Shown here: positions 1 to 10,749 of the stretch, piece after piece | Position numbering within the stretch: the stretch's first letter is position 1 | How the letters are laid out: each line of letters opens with the position of its first letter | Assembly: GCA_016195205.1 (NCBI GenBank) | Contig: JACQAB010000018.1 | Span: 1-27,409, forward strand | Source of the DNA: Pseudomonadota bacterium | GTDB lineage: Bacteria > Pseudomonadota > Alphaproteobacteria > UBA9219 > RGZA01 | Reading direction: 5' to 3' | DNA length: 27,409 nucleotides | Position numbers and translations under genes: made by a program | The notes under the pieces: generated by a model | Database searches by the model: none | The model's input: only the letters and a program-made list of their open reading frames with translations | Told to the model about the DNA's origin: nothing

Positions 1-708
1 ACTGAAAAAGAATTGCAGATTGAAGCAGCCGTGCGAAGAATCCGTGCTGGACAAGATCAAAGACCCATTACCACCGAATATGAAGCAGCGAGGAATGAGG
101 TATTTCTTCATATAAGCTCAGGGCTTCGATCTTTGGCCGGGGTCATTGATTATCTGAACGAAAATGCGTTTCAAGGGCCGAAGGTATTGCTCGATTATGT
201 GGATGCTTACTCACATCGCCTTACATACAAAGCGAGTTTGGCGGGAGATTCCACTCATAATGGCTTGGCTTACCTAGAACACTACGGAGAGGTATATTCG
301 AGGCTGATCAAACTATTTGAAGATACGGCTCGTAAAATCGAAGCCGAATTTAAAGAATCTGACAATAATATAGACCCTTATCTATTAAAGGCCATAGATG
401 CGGAAAGAAAAGAAATTATGGAGAGGGCCCATATTGTCCATGGTTTCTATTATCACGGCGAATTCAGCACACCCGTCGATCAATCAAGCAACGACTATGC
501 CAAAGCCGAAGTGGTTATAAAAGAAGTCGTGGCAGAACTTGGACAAGTTACCAAAACAGGCAAATGGAATCCTGAACTCGTGAGAGTCAAGCATGCGGTT
601 ACTGGAAGGGATGCTGATATCGAAACACCAAGCAGCGCTGAATTCAGCCGGATAGCCTCTATGGTTCCCAAGCTCAGGCAGATTGGATTTTTAGGGAATG
701 GTGATTAG
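1..708 (+). CDS. Hypothetical protein, 5' end cut by window edge
   Basis: The frame is open from base 1 (Thr-Glu-Lys-Glu-Leu) and ends at a TAG at 706-708, so the true start probably lies outside the window. A TTG at 13 is possible but has no upstream sequence to support it. At least 236 codons are present. The protein is soluble and largely helical in composition, with many Glu, Lys and Ala residues and no signal peptide, membrane segment or motif that I recognise. The gene is visibly richer in A/T than the genes from 812 onward, which suggests a different origin, perhaps accessory or phage-related. It is convergent with the tail-fibre genes. No function is proposed. That it is a real gene is fairly sure from its length and normal codon use. 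Confidence 0.7.
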   Translation, partial: TEKELQIEAAVRRIRAGQDQRPITTEYEAARNEVFLHISSGLRSLAGVIDYLNENAFQGPKVLLDYVDAYSHRLTYKASLAGDSTHNGLAYLEHYGEVYSRLIKLFEDTARKIEAEFKESDNNIDPYLLKAIDAERKEIMERAHIVHGFYYHGEFSTPVDQSSNDYAKAEVVIKEVVAELGQVTKTGKWNPELVRVKHAVTGRDADIETPSSAEFSRIASMVPKLRQIGFLGNGD

Positions 709-754
709 AAAATAATGGCTTCCCCGCGCAAGCTCGCTTTTATCCGGGTTGCAT

Positions 755-803
755 GTGCCCAAGACGGGCACGAATGCTTATACCCCCCTCCCGAAGGGAG
801 GGG
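755..803. terminator. Two hairpins between convergent genes
   Basis: GTGCCC (755-760) pairs with GGGCAC (766-771) over a 5-base loop. CCCCTCCC (785-792) pairs perfectly with GGGAGGGG (796-803) over a 3-base loop. The second hairpin lies 8 bases beyond the stop of the leftward LamG gene. Neither is followed by a clear T tract on either strand, so a terminator role is inferred from position and stem strength. Confidence 0.45.
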
Positions 804-811
804 ATATATCG

Positions 812-1522
812 TCAACCAATCCGCCGGTTTCTTCCCGAAAACAACTGAACCGGCGCGTGGCTTTGCGCGGCGGCTCCGGTCACGCTCATGCTGTAATGAT
901 TGGGCCCGAAATCCGGCTCACCCGAAGCCGTGCCCCACAGCGGGCAGTAAAGCGTCAAGGCATCCGGCCGGACGCGAAATGGCGCGGCGCCTAGACTTAA
1001 CGCTTTCACCTCATTGGCGGTCAGAATGGTGCTGTTCCAGAAGGCCCCCTCGGCGATTTTTCCGTCCCAGCCATAGGTTCCGCCCGATACGCCGCCAATG
1101 CACAGCGGCTGCGTTACTGCCGAAAGACTGCCGCTTGCGGCCTTAACAGTGGTTACGGTTTGTGACGTGCCGTCGATATACATCACCGGCGCATTGCTGG
1201 TTGAGCCGCCGTCATAGGTCAGCGCCAAGTGATGCCAGACCGAATTGGAAAGAACCGGACAGGTCCAGGCGGCGGTGGCGCCCGTGCTGGTCGACCAACC
1301 GATTTCAAAACGCGTGGTGGTCGAAGTGGTGTATAAGTCCACATAAGGCACGGTGAAAACAGAATCGGAAACGGCAAAAATGGTTCCTACATTGCCGCCG
1401 CCCGCACCGTTGCGCCATACCCAGGCGGCGATCGACAGCGTGGTGCCCTTGGTCACGCTGGTGCCGCCGGTGATGCGATCGTTGGCGTTGGTGCCGAAAG
1501 TGGTGCCGAAGCCGCGCGCCAT
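812..1522 (-). CDS. LamG/concanavalin-like jelly-roll protein, phage associated
   Basis: This 236-residue protein resembles the Laminin_G_3 / LamG-like jelly-roll domain (PF13385). A lectin-type beta sandwich is suggested by WVWRNGAG near the N-terminus, VWHHLALTYDGG in the middle, VMYIDGT, and GWDGKIAEGAFWNSTIL followed by LTANEVKAL. Such domains in phage tails bind surface glycans. The ATG at 1522 is preferred, as it follows the TAG of the upstream tail-fibre gene after only 2 bases (GAATAGACATG). A TTG 12 bases earlier would overlap that gene. No signal peptide is present, which fits a virion or cytoplasmic protein. The tight link to the DUF2793 gene suggests both are parts of one tail tip or fibre. 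The C-terminal third (from about residue 180) also recurs in phage LamG proteins. The ligand cannot be told. Confidence 0.75.
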   Translation of the reverse strand: MARGFGTTFGTNANDRITGGTSVTKGTTLSIAAWVWRNGAGGGNVGTIFAVSDSVFTVPYVDLYTTSTTTRFEIGWSTSTGATAAWTCPVLSNSVWHHLALTYDGGSTSNAPVMYIDGTSQTVTTVKAASGSLSAVTQPLCIGGVSGGTYGWDGKIAEGAFWNSTILTANEVKALSLGAAPFRVRPDALTLYCPLWGTASGEPDFGPNHYSMSVTGAAAQSHAPVQLFSGRNRRIG

Positions 1523-1524
1523 GT

Positions 1525-3588
1525 CTATTCCCAAATCACATAGGCGATCCAGGTGCTCACCGCGGCCAGCGTCCAGCCGCTGGTATTGAAGGTGACCGCC
1601 ACCACCAGCATGTCATTCGCGGCGGGCGTGGCCGTCAACGAAACCTTGGTCTGTTTGTATTTATCGGCATCGCCGCTCGACCAGGTCACGGTGCTTTGGG
1701 TTTCACTGGTCAGCGAAGCCGCCGAAGGGCTGGCTCCAGCGGCGCAAGTAGCGTCTTTCACCGTGAACTTGGCGCTGTTGCTGCTGGCATTGGCCAGGCC
1801 CAGCACCATCAGCTTTAGCGTGCCTGAAGGAATCGCCGGCGGCATGGGAAAGCGCAGTTCCCAGGTGGCGTCGGCATCCAGCGAGGCCTTTACGCCCATG
1901 CCTTCGTCGCGGCTTGCAGTGTTGCCGCCACCGCCTGCATAGAAATTCGGAAACAGCCGTCCGGCGGTGTCGGCGGGATAAGACGAGGTGGGAAAAATCG
2001 GTCCACCATATTGCGTGGTGGCCAGCGTGCCGCTGGTCGGCAGCGTGACGTTGGTACTGCCGGTGGTGGTAAGCGTCAACGCATTTGCGCCCGAGGTGGT
2101 AAAGGCGGCGGCGGTGGTGAGGTTGCCACCCATGCTCAACGTGCGCGCGGCGTCGTTCAGCGTCAGCGTCAAAGTTCTTCCAGCACTCAGGTTTTCACTG
2201 TTTGCCACAGTCAAATCAAACGCGCCAGAACCGCTAGAACGAATTCCCAGCGAGGTTAGAGCGGTATGTGTGCCGCCGCTAATGCTTGGGCTGGTCAGGG
2301 TTTTGTTGGTGAGGGTGTCGGTGGTAGCACGGCCTATCAGAGTGTCCGTGGAAGTCGGCAGGGTCAGCGTTCCGGTGTTGCTGATGGTGGAAATCGCCGG
2401 TGCGGTCAGGGTTTTATTGGTCAGCGTGTCGGTGGTGGCTTTTCCCACCAGCGTGTCGGTGGCGGCGGGCAAAGTCAGAGTGTTGGAACCCGCCACGGCG
2501 GCGGCGTTCAGTGTAATCGTGCCCGAGGTCGATCCTTTCAAAAGAAAATCGGAAGAATTGAAAGATTGCGCCGCCGTCCAGGTCTGTGCCTGCCCCAGGC
2601 AGGCCAGCGTGTCGCTGGCATTGGGCAGGGTGAAGGTTTTTACCGAACTGGCCGGACCGGAAAAAGCGGTAAAAGCATTGGCCGTGCCGCCATTGCCGGC
2701 AGGCAGCGTGCCGGTGACTTTGCTGGTCAGGTCAATCGTCGCGTTGGTGATATCGGCATTGACGATCAGCGAGGTGGAAAGCAAGCCGCTAGTATCGTTA
2801 TGCACCACACCTGTCGCGTTCAAATTGGAAAAGGTGGCCGCGCCAGTCACGCCCAAAGTCCCCGCCACGGTGGTATTGCCGCTGGAGGCGGTGACATTGA
2901 ATTTGTTGGTGTTCACGGCGAAGTTGCCGGTCACGCCTAGTGTGCTTGCGGCGGTGGCGGCATTGGAAAGGGTGATCGCTCCCGTTCCCTTGGGCGTGAG
3001 GGTGATGGGAATATTCGTGTCGCTGCCGCCGTTGCCCAGCACCACCGCGGCCGAAGCTGCCGAAGGCGTAAGGGTAATATAATTCACGCCGCTGCCGGCG
3101 GTGTTGAAGCGCGCGGCTTCTACCCCGCCCGCGGCAAGGCTGAGCGTATTGGCGGCGGGCGCGAATAATCCGGTGTCGGTATCGCCGGTAACGGGCCACC
3201 CCGGCGCGCTTACGGTTCCTGCGGCAAAACTGGTGGAACCACCGCCCCCGCCGCTGGAAAATTCGGTCCAGTCGGCACCGTCGAAAACATACAGCGCGTC
3301 CAGATCCTGCACCCAGGCGAGGAACCCCTCGCGCGGCGTTTTGATGCGCCAGCCAGAATAGTAGGAGGCGATTTTGCCCGCCTGTCCGCTCCAGGCCCCG
3401 GTGGGGCTGGCGGCGATGATGTAACTGTCACCCTCGGCCGGGCTGCCGGGCGGCGTGGCGGTGGACAGGTTGATGACGCTGATCTGCGCCAAGCTGTCCA
3501 GGTCGTTCAACGCGTCGTTATGCGTGATTTCTTTTTGCGCCTGGCTGGCGACGATATAGGGCAGGGCAAGGCGCGGGCTGTCGGACAT
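1525..3588 (-). CDS. DUF2793 domain phage tail fibre / receptor-binding protein
   Basis: This 687-residue protein begins with a DUF2793-type module (about residues 1-110, including YIVASQAQKEITHNDALN), found in alphaproteobacterial phage and gene-transfer-agent-like tail proteins. A glycine stretch follows, then about 420 residues of low-complexity Thr/Ser/Ala/Asn beta structure. This contains two copies of TTDTLTNKTLT and repeated NTLTLPAATDTL-like units, typical of elongated trimeric fibres. The last 150 or so residues are less repetitive, with Trp and Lys, and may be the tip or glycan-binding domain. The ATG at 3588 is chosen because GGAG lies 5 bases upstream; an upstream-extended start lacks such a site. 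Its neighbour downstream is a LamG protein. No capsid, terminase or baseplate genes are seen, so this is either the end of a prophage or a remnant. Confidence 0.82.
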   Translation of the reverse strand: MSDSPRLALPYIVASQAQKEITHNDALNDLDSLAQISVINLSTATPPGSPAEGDSYIIAASPTGAWSGQAGKIASYYSGWRIKTPREGFLAWVQDLDALYVFDGADWTEFSSGGGGGSTSFAAGTVSAPGWPVTGDTDTGLFAPAANTLSLAAGGVEAARFNTAGSGVNYITLTPSAASAAVVLGNGGSDTNIPITLTPKGTGAITLSNAATAASTLGVTGNFAVNTNKFNVTASSGNTTVAGTLGVTGAATFSNLNATGVVHNDTSGLLSTSLIVNADITNATIDLTSKVTGTLPAGNGGTANAFTAFSGPASSVKTFTLPNASDTLACLGQAQTWTAAQSFNSSDFLLKGSTSGTITLNAAAVAGSNTLTLPAATDTLVGKATTDTLTNKTLTAPAISTISNTGTLTLPTSTDTLIGRATTDTLTNKTLTSPSISGGTHTALTSLGIRSSGSGAFDLTVANSENLSAGRTLTLTLNDAARTLSMGGNLTTAAAFTTSGANALTLTTTGSTNVTLPTSGTLATTQYGGPIFPTSSYPADTAGRLFPNFYAGGGGNTASRDEGMGVKASLDADATWELRFPMPPAIPSGTLKLMVLGLANASSNSAKFTVKDATCAAGASPSAASLTSETQSTVTWSSGDADKYKQTKVSLTATPAANDMLVVAVTFNTSGWTLAAVSTWIAYVIWE

Positions 3589-3656
3589 GCGGTCTCCACA
3601 AGAAGACCGCACCCTAAATCGGAGGACCTTCTTCTTTGAAGACCGGAAATTGTTTT

Positions 3657-3715
3657 AAATAAAAAAGGCTGGCCGGAACAACCGCCGTCGAGCAATGGCA
3701 GCGGTGTTCCCGGCC
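3657..3715 (-). terminator. Rho-independent terminator
   Basis: On the minus strand GGCCGGGAACACCGC (3715-3701) pairs with GCGGTTGTTCCGGCC (3685-3671), with one bulge on each side. After a short spacer comes a T-rich run (3666-3657). It sits 11 bases beyond the stop of the 69-residue gene and ends that transcript before the tail-fibre gene. Confidence 0.85.
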
Positions 3716-3726
3716 TTCTCTTACGC

Positions 3727-3936
3727 CTAGTGGCGATAGGTTTCCGTGGCTTTCCGCTGATGCGCGGGCAGCAAATGCGCCGCTTCCTCGATTTCGTGGG
3801 CGGCTTTCATCAGCTGCACGTGCCGCACCCAGCGCTGCGACGGAACGGCGCCCGGATAATGCGTCATCGCCCGTTCCTTGGAGCGCACATAGCGTCCTTC
3901 GCCGGGCAGACAGGGATGAAGATCTTTATAGGACAT
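3727..3936 (-). CDS. Small hypothetical protein (69 residues)
   Basis: This is a 69-residue soluble protein of no recognised family. It is rich in His, Arg, Glu and Ala, with a likely helix at HVQLMKAAHEIEEAAHLL, and has no membrane segment. It has no good ribosome binding site of its own. Its ATG lies inside the last codons of the 25-residue ORF upstream (11-base overlap), which points to translational coupling. A strong terminator directly after the stop supports a real minus-strand gene. The opposite strand holds an open frame of similar size without a ribosome site, judged a shadow. Function unknown. Confidence 0.6.
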   Translation of the reverse strand: MSYKDLHPCLPGEGRYVRSKERAMTHYPGAVPSQRWVRHVQLMKAAHEIEEAAHLLPAHQRKATETYRH

Positions 3937-4003
3937 GGGACAGGTACAAAAGAATGATGACGGGAATGGGAAGTCCCAGAACCCAGAGCAAGAGGCCGCG
4001 CAT
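3926..4003 (-). CDS. Very small membrane protein ORF (25 residues)
   Basis: A 25-codon ORF starts at the ATG at 4003 and ends at TAA 3928-3926. It is preceded by AAGGAG about 10 bases upstream, the best ribosome site in this neighbourhood. The peptide starts MRGLLLWVLGLPIPVIILL and is one hydrophobic helix with a Pro-Ile-Pro kink, long enough to span the inner membrane. It overlaps the start of the 69-residue gene by 11 bases, so the two are probably translated together and share the terminator at 3657-3715. I recall short proteobacterial membrane proteins of this style but cannot name a family. Role unknown. Confidence 0.6.
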   Translation of the reverse strand: MRGLLLWVLGLPIPVIILLYLSHVL

Positions 4004-4395
4004 GGTGGAAGTTCTCCTTCAGGTTTTGTGTAGAAGAATTCTGGCGTGGGGTGGCGTAAGGAAACAATAAGAAATTTCCCCCTGCCTTATTTTATATCGC
4101 TCTTATAAAAAACCTTTTGAAAGGGTTTGAGAACCTATCCAAGTTTTTCTTTGCTGAAGGCGCAACGCATAAAGTTCCCTGGTGGGGGGAAGGACGCTTG
4201 CGCCCTTAAAAGCGCAAGCGTCCGCTGTTTTTTTAAGAAGCTTTATCCGAAGGACAGGAAGATTGTTAATAAAGAGTTAGTTAGAAACGATAAGTTCTTT
4301 GAATAACTGTACCCACCATGTTGCTTTATCCAGTTTTTAATCTTTGTAATATAGATATGAAATACTTTCTCTAGGTATATTGAGCGGAGATATTT
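4004..4395. other. Gene-free AT-rich stretch with one strong terminator
   Basis: No convincing protein gene is visible here on either strand. The left end must hold the leftward promoter of the small gene pair; minus-strand TATAAA near 4090-4096 is a weak -10 candidate. The right end must hold the promoter of the gene at 4396; TAATAT near 4349 is a weak candidate. In between lies a perfect plus-strand terminator with no gene before it (listed separately). Confidence 0.5.
4192..4233 (+). terminator. Strong terminator with no visible upstream gene
   Basis: GGACGCTTGCGC (4192-4203) and GCGCAAGCGTCC (4212-4223) form a perfect 12-bp stem over an 8-base loop, followed by GCTG and a run of seven T (to 4233). 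The T run is on the plus strand only. The nearest plus-strand gene upstream ends at 708, so the terminator may serve a small RNA starting between about 4090 and 4170. Confidence 0.85.
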
Positions 4396-4683
4396 ATGGC
4401 CGATTTGAATGCAAAAGAAGCGGATTTTAGTGGCGGTAAGTCTGTTTTTGTATGGTCGCCTAACCAAGCGGCGGAATTTAAAAGAACGCAGAATCCCATT
4501 CATCGCTTCAAGGACGCTGAAGGGCAATTGCGTGGCTTTACCGAAATACCCGACAACCGGGCACGGTTGGAGGAGATACTTAAGGGCGATCCTAATGCCC
4601 GAATTCTTGGAGCCTATACACCGGGCAAGAGTGAGATTTTGGAAACCCCATCTCAAATGAAAACGATGCAGTTAAGAAAATAG
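4396..4683 (+). CDS. Hypothetical protein (95 residues)
   Basis: This is a 95-residue soluble, charged protein with no signal peptide or membrane helix and no family that I recognise. The ATG at 4396 is supported by GGAG 7 bases upstream (GCGGAGATATTTATG). It contains FVWSPNQAAEFKR and a C-terminal part with KGDPNARILGAYTPGKSE. It stands alone: a terminator lies 160 bases upstream, and the convergent histidine kinase ends 44 bases downstream with no clear hairpin between. Base composition is somewhat more AT-rich than the kinase gene. Function unknown. Confidence 0.7.
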   Translation: MADLNAKEADFSGGKSVFVWSPNQAAEFKRTQNPIHRFKDAEGQLRGFTEIPDNRARLEEILKGDPNARILGAYTPGKSEILETPSQMKTMQLRK

Positions 4684-4727
4684 TTGTGCTTCTTTTGTAT
4701 TTTCAGCTTTTTCCCCAAGGTTCTTAT

Positions 4728-7802
<3,075 letters not shown>

Positions 7803-8106
7803 GAACCTTTAAGCGCCGCTTCTTTGCGCCGCACCATGTTAAGCGCACAAAATTTACCGTCCGATGAATAAGCATGGCTAACGGCATTTTTACCGTGATG
7901 GAAAAAATTTTATGGATTTTGCCTATCGGCGTATGCGTTATTTTGTCAAGCAAAAGATGCCAACAATTTGATCGGTTTTTGATATATCAAATGCGATGAA
8001 TAATTAAAGAAGGAGTAAACGAGACTCGCTATAAAGAAAGGCAAGTAAAAGTAGTTTGAGGCGGAATCGTTGCAACCGGCAAGTGCCGGAAAAAAGGGAG
8101 ATCCGC
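7803..8106. promoter_or_regulatory. Divergent control region with 14-bp palindrome
   Basis: This 304-base AT-rich gap separates the kinase from the receiver gene. It contains a perfect palindrome, TTTGATATATCAAA (7978-7991), and TTTGATC a few bases earlier as a partial third half-site, so a dimeric regulator may bind. An AAGGAG near 8009-8015 is not followed by any usable start codon. TTGTCA (about 7943-7948) is a possible -35 element. A 41-codon frame at 7874-7999 lacks a ribosome site and was not called. Confidence 0.4.
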
Positions 8107-9015
8107 ATGCTGGTCAATCTTATTGAGCACCGCGCCTGTGAAGGCTTGTTGTCGCTCATTGAAGACATCAATCGCACCAAGGCTTCGGCCTGGGGCCTGG
8201 CGGTGGTCAAGAAGCAGTATATCCGCTGGACGGGCAGCGACGCGTTCGCCCTGGCCATCCGGCCCGCCCTGGAAGACACGGTGGAAGCCAAAATTTTCAC
8301 CGGCGAAGACGGCATGGTGTATATCACCTGGCTGGGCATGCAGCGGCGTACCTATCAGAGAATCTGCGCTATTGTCGGCACGATGCTGCGTCCGGGCGTC
8401 ACGCTGGAACCCGAGGCGGTGGTAGCCTATTTCGATCCGCAAGTGATGGGCAATGAAATCAGCACCCTGTTGCGCACCAAGAAGGAGAACCAAGTCCGGC
8501 CTCTTTCCGCCGAGGCGGGGCGCGATGCGCCTGCCGTGTCAAACGGCGCGGAACATCCGTTGAAGGCCAGCCCGGCACAGATGCGCCAGTTCCACAACGC
8601 CCTGTTGCAACGGCCCCTGCGCAAGCAACTGCAGGTTCTGGTGGTGGAGGATCAGCAGTTGCTGCGCCGCCTGCTTCTGGAAGTGTTGCGCGGTCATCAT
8701 GCGGTGGACGCGGTGTCGGGCATGCGCGAAGGCTGGGAAAATTATCTGCAGAAGGCCCACGATATCGCATTTCTCGATATCGGTTTGATGGACGGTGACG
8801 GGCACACGCTGGCCCGCGCCATCAAGCAGCTGGACCCCTTGGCCTATATCGTCATCGTCACCGCCCATGACAGCCTGGAAGAGCTGGAAGTGGCACGCAG
8901 CAATCACACCGACGGCTTCATCGTTAAACCCTACAGCCAGCAGCAGATCGCCGATTGCGTGCAACGTTATCAGGCGGCGCGCGAAACCTGGACAAAGAAG
9001 CCCTCCCGCCCATGA
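8107..9015 (+). CDS. Receiver-domain response regulator with unknown N-terminal domain
   Basis: This 302-residue cytoplasmic protein has a C-terminal CheY-like receiver (about 175-295): VLVVEDQQ with Glu181/Asp182, phospho-acceptor Asp224 in AFLDIGL, Thr252 and Lys274 in VKPY. The first 120 residues form a folded-looking domain (LIEDINRTKASAWGLAVV, ITWLGMQRRTYQRI) that I do not recognise. A Pro/Ala-rich linker joins the two parts. There is no DNA-binding, GGDEF or EAL output domain, so it probably acts by protein contact or as a relay. The ATG at 8107 has AGGGAG 7 bases upstream; a TTG at 8056 lacks support. Its stop overlaps the start of the Hpt gene (ATGA), so the two are translationally coupled. 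The divergent hybrid kinase is the natural partner. Confidence 0.88.
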   Translation: MLVNLIEHRACEGLLSLIEDINRTKASAWGLAVVKKQYIRWTGSDAFALAIRPALEDTVEAKIFTGEDGMVYITWLGMQRRTYQRICAIVGTMLRPGVTLEPEAVVAYFDPQVMGNEISTLLRTKKENQVRPLSAEAGRDAPAVSNGAEHPLKASPAQMRQFHNALLQRPLRKQLQVLVVEDQQLLRRLLLEVLRGHHAVDAVSGMREGWENYLQKAHDIAFLDIGLMDGDGHTLARAIKQLDPLAYIVIVTAHDSLEELEVARSNHTDGFIVKPYSQQQIADCVQRYQAARETWTKKPSRP

Positions 9016-9347
9016 CCGCGCAGCTTGACTTCACGGAACTAAGAAAAATCACCGGCGGCGACGAGATGATGGAGTCCGAGCTGTTTCAGGTATTTCTGGA
9101 TTCCGCCCAGGAATGCCTGTCGATCCTACGCGAAACCTATGGCCAGGGTGCGGAAAACACTTGGCGCGGGCAGGCCCATGCCTTCAAAGGCATCAGCCTG
9201 GCGGTGGGCGCGGTGGAACTGGGCACGCTTTGCAAGAAAGCGCAGGAAAATCACCTGGCCCCGCCTGAAGAGAAAAAGAAGATGCTGGCCGCCATTGAAA
9301 AAGAACTGGCGGAAGTGGAGCATCTGGTCAAAAAAGAAATGCATTGA
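9012..9347 (+). CDS. Hpt histidine phosphotransfer protein
   Basis: This is a 111-residue, all-helical Hpt protein. The phosphorylated His56 sits in AHAFKGISLAVGAVELG, matching the HxxKG..x.xG pattern of the family. The ATG at 9012 overlaps the TGA of the receiver gene by four bases. A longer frame reaching back into that gene is a shadow. A free Hpt beside a hybrid kinase and a receiver protein completes a His-Asp-His-Asp relay. The hybrid kinase has no Hpt domain of its own, which fits. The C-terminus is Lys/Glu-rich. The gene ends 6 bases before the stop of the convergent MFS gene, with no hairpin terminator between. Confidence 0.9.
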   Translation: MTAQLDFTELRKITGGDEMMESELFQVFLDSAQECLSILRETYGQGAENTWRGQAHAFKGISLAVGAVELGTLCKKAQENHLAPPEEKKKMLAAIEKELAEVEHLVKKEMH

Positions 9348-9353
9348 GCGGAG

Positions 9354-10601
9354 TTAGCTCGGCGGCACGGTTTCTTCCACTTCAATCCGCGCCAGGCTTT
9401 TCAGCTTGCGCAAACGGGGCACCCGCCAGGCGACCAGGGCGGTAATCACCAGCGCCATGACGCCGCCGAACACTACCGCTGGCACGGTGCCCAGCCATCC
9501 GGCCATCAACCCTGATTCAAAATCACCCAACTCGTTCGAGGTGGTGATGAACAGCATGTTCACCGAGGCCACGCGTCCGCGCATGGCGTCCGGCGTATGC
9601 AGTTGCATCAAGTGCGAGCGCACGTAAACGCTGACCATATCGGCGCCGCCTAGGATCAGCAGCATTCCCATGGCAAAAAGCGGATTCATGGAAAACCCGA
9701 ACAGAATGGTCGCCACGCCAAAAACCACCACGCTGGCCAGCAGCCAGAAGCCGGCGCGGTTCTTGATGGCGTAGCGCGACAGGTAAAGCGACATCAGCGC
9801 CGCGCCCATGGCTGGCGCGCTGCGCAGCAGGCCCAATCCCTGCGGGCCGATATGCAGAATGTCGCGCGCATAGATCGGCAGCAGCGCCACCACGCCGCCG
9901 AACAGCACAGCAAAAAGATCCAGGCTGATAGCCCCTAGCATGATAGGCCGCGCGAAAATGAATTTCATTCCCGCCCACAGGTTTTCGGTGTTCATCGGGC
10001 GCTTTTCACCCCGCGTGCGGGTGCGGATCAAAAGGGCGGAAATCCCGCCGATCGCCAGCATCAGCAGGGCCGCGGCATACACGGCCACGGTGCCGAAAAA
10101 GAACATGCCGCCCGCCAAGGCCGGGCCCAGAATGGTGGCCAGCTGAAAGGCCATGGAATTCAACGCCACGCCGCTGGAGAAAACTTCCTTCGGAACGATG
10201 TTGGGCAATAGGGCCTGGCCGGCCGGCGCGCCAAAAATCCGCATCACGCCCAGCAGCACCGCCATGGCGTAAATCAGATAGGGCGAGACCGCCGAGAAAA
10301 AAGTTGCCGCCATCAGCACCGCGGCGGCCACCCCAGCCAGCAGATGCGCCAATCCCAAAATGCGCCCGCGATCCAGTTGGTCGGCCAAATGCCCGGCGTG
10401 AAGCACCAGCAGCACAGAAGGCGCGAACTGGCAAAACCCCACAAAGCCGATGGCGAAGGCGCTGTGGGTCAGGTCATACACCTGCCAGCCGATGGCCACC
10501 GCCAGCATCTGGATGCCCAGCGTGCCGAAGGCGCGCGAAAAAGCCAGCAGGCGAAAATCAGGGTATTGCCAGGGAGAGGTTGGGGCGGCGGGAGCGGACA
10601 T
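9354..10601 (-). CDS. MFS transporter, EntS/MFS_3-like exporter
   Basis: This 415-residue integral membrane protein has about 11-12 hydrophobic helices in two halves joined by a basic loop (RTRTRGEKRPMNTENLWAG, about residues 196-214). The N-terminal FRLLAFSRAFGTLGIQM, the ADQLDRGRIL motif after helix 2 (MFS motif A variant) and MRGRVASVN in the C half are typical of the MFS_3 group (PF05977), which includes the enterobactin exporter EntS and related drug exporters. A proton-driven efflux role is inferred; the substrate is unknown, and no siderophore genes are nearby. The ATG at 10601 is preceded by GGAAAG. The C-terminus is a short charged tail. Confidence 0.85.
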   Translation of the reverse strand: MSAPAAPTSPWQYPDFRLLAFSRAFGTLGIQMLAVAIGWQVYDLTHSAFAIGFVGFCQFAPSVLLVLHAGHLADQLDRGRILGLAHLLAGVAAAVLMAATFFSAVSPYLIYAMAVLLGVMRIFGAPAGQALLPNIVPKEVFSSGVALNSMAFQLATILGPALAGGMFFFGTVAVYAAALLMLAIGGISALLIRTRTRGEKRPMNTENLWAGMKFIFARPIMLGAISLDLFAVLFGGVVALLPIYARDILHIGPQGLGLLRSAPAMGAALMSLYLSRYAIKNRAGFWLLASVVVFGVATILFGFSMNPLFAMGMLLILGGADMVSVYVRSHLMQLHTPDAMRGRVASVNMLFITTSNELGDFESGLMAGWLGTVPAVVFGGVMALVITALVAWRVPRLRKLKSLARIEVEETVPPS

Positions 10602-10749
10602 CTTTGCTTTCCATACGACAAAAAAGGGGCGAATCGAAGCGGGAAGGCTGACGGGACGGGTTTATTTTCCAGCCCTGCAACATTTCCTGATTGCAAGCTT
10701 ATGCCGCACAAGGCTAGGAATACCCCCGGAAACATCAACAAAGAAACCC

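Noticed and set aside
1988..3082. Long plus-strand open frame opposite the tail-fibre gene
   Set aside because: It is composed of Val/Ala/Pro-rich translation with no domain, while the minus frame shows DUF2793 and fibre repeats. It is a shadow of the real gene.
3730..3957. Plus-strand open frame opposite the 69-residue gene
   Set aside because: No ribosome site, and both the coupled upstream ORF and the terminator favour the minus strand.
7874..7999. 41-residue hydrophobic ORF in the kinase/receiver gap
   Set aside because: It has no ribosome site and overlaps the probable control region; it could be real but cannot be supported.
8955..9011. Longer start for the Hpt protein inside the receiver gene
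   Set aside because: The ATG at 9012 gives the standard ATGA overlap and the whole Hpt fold; the extension encodes nothing recognisable.
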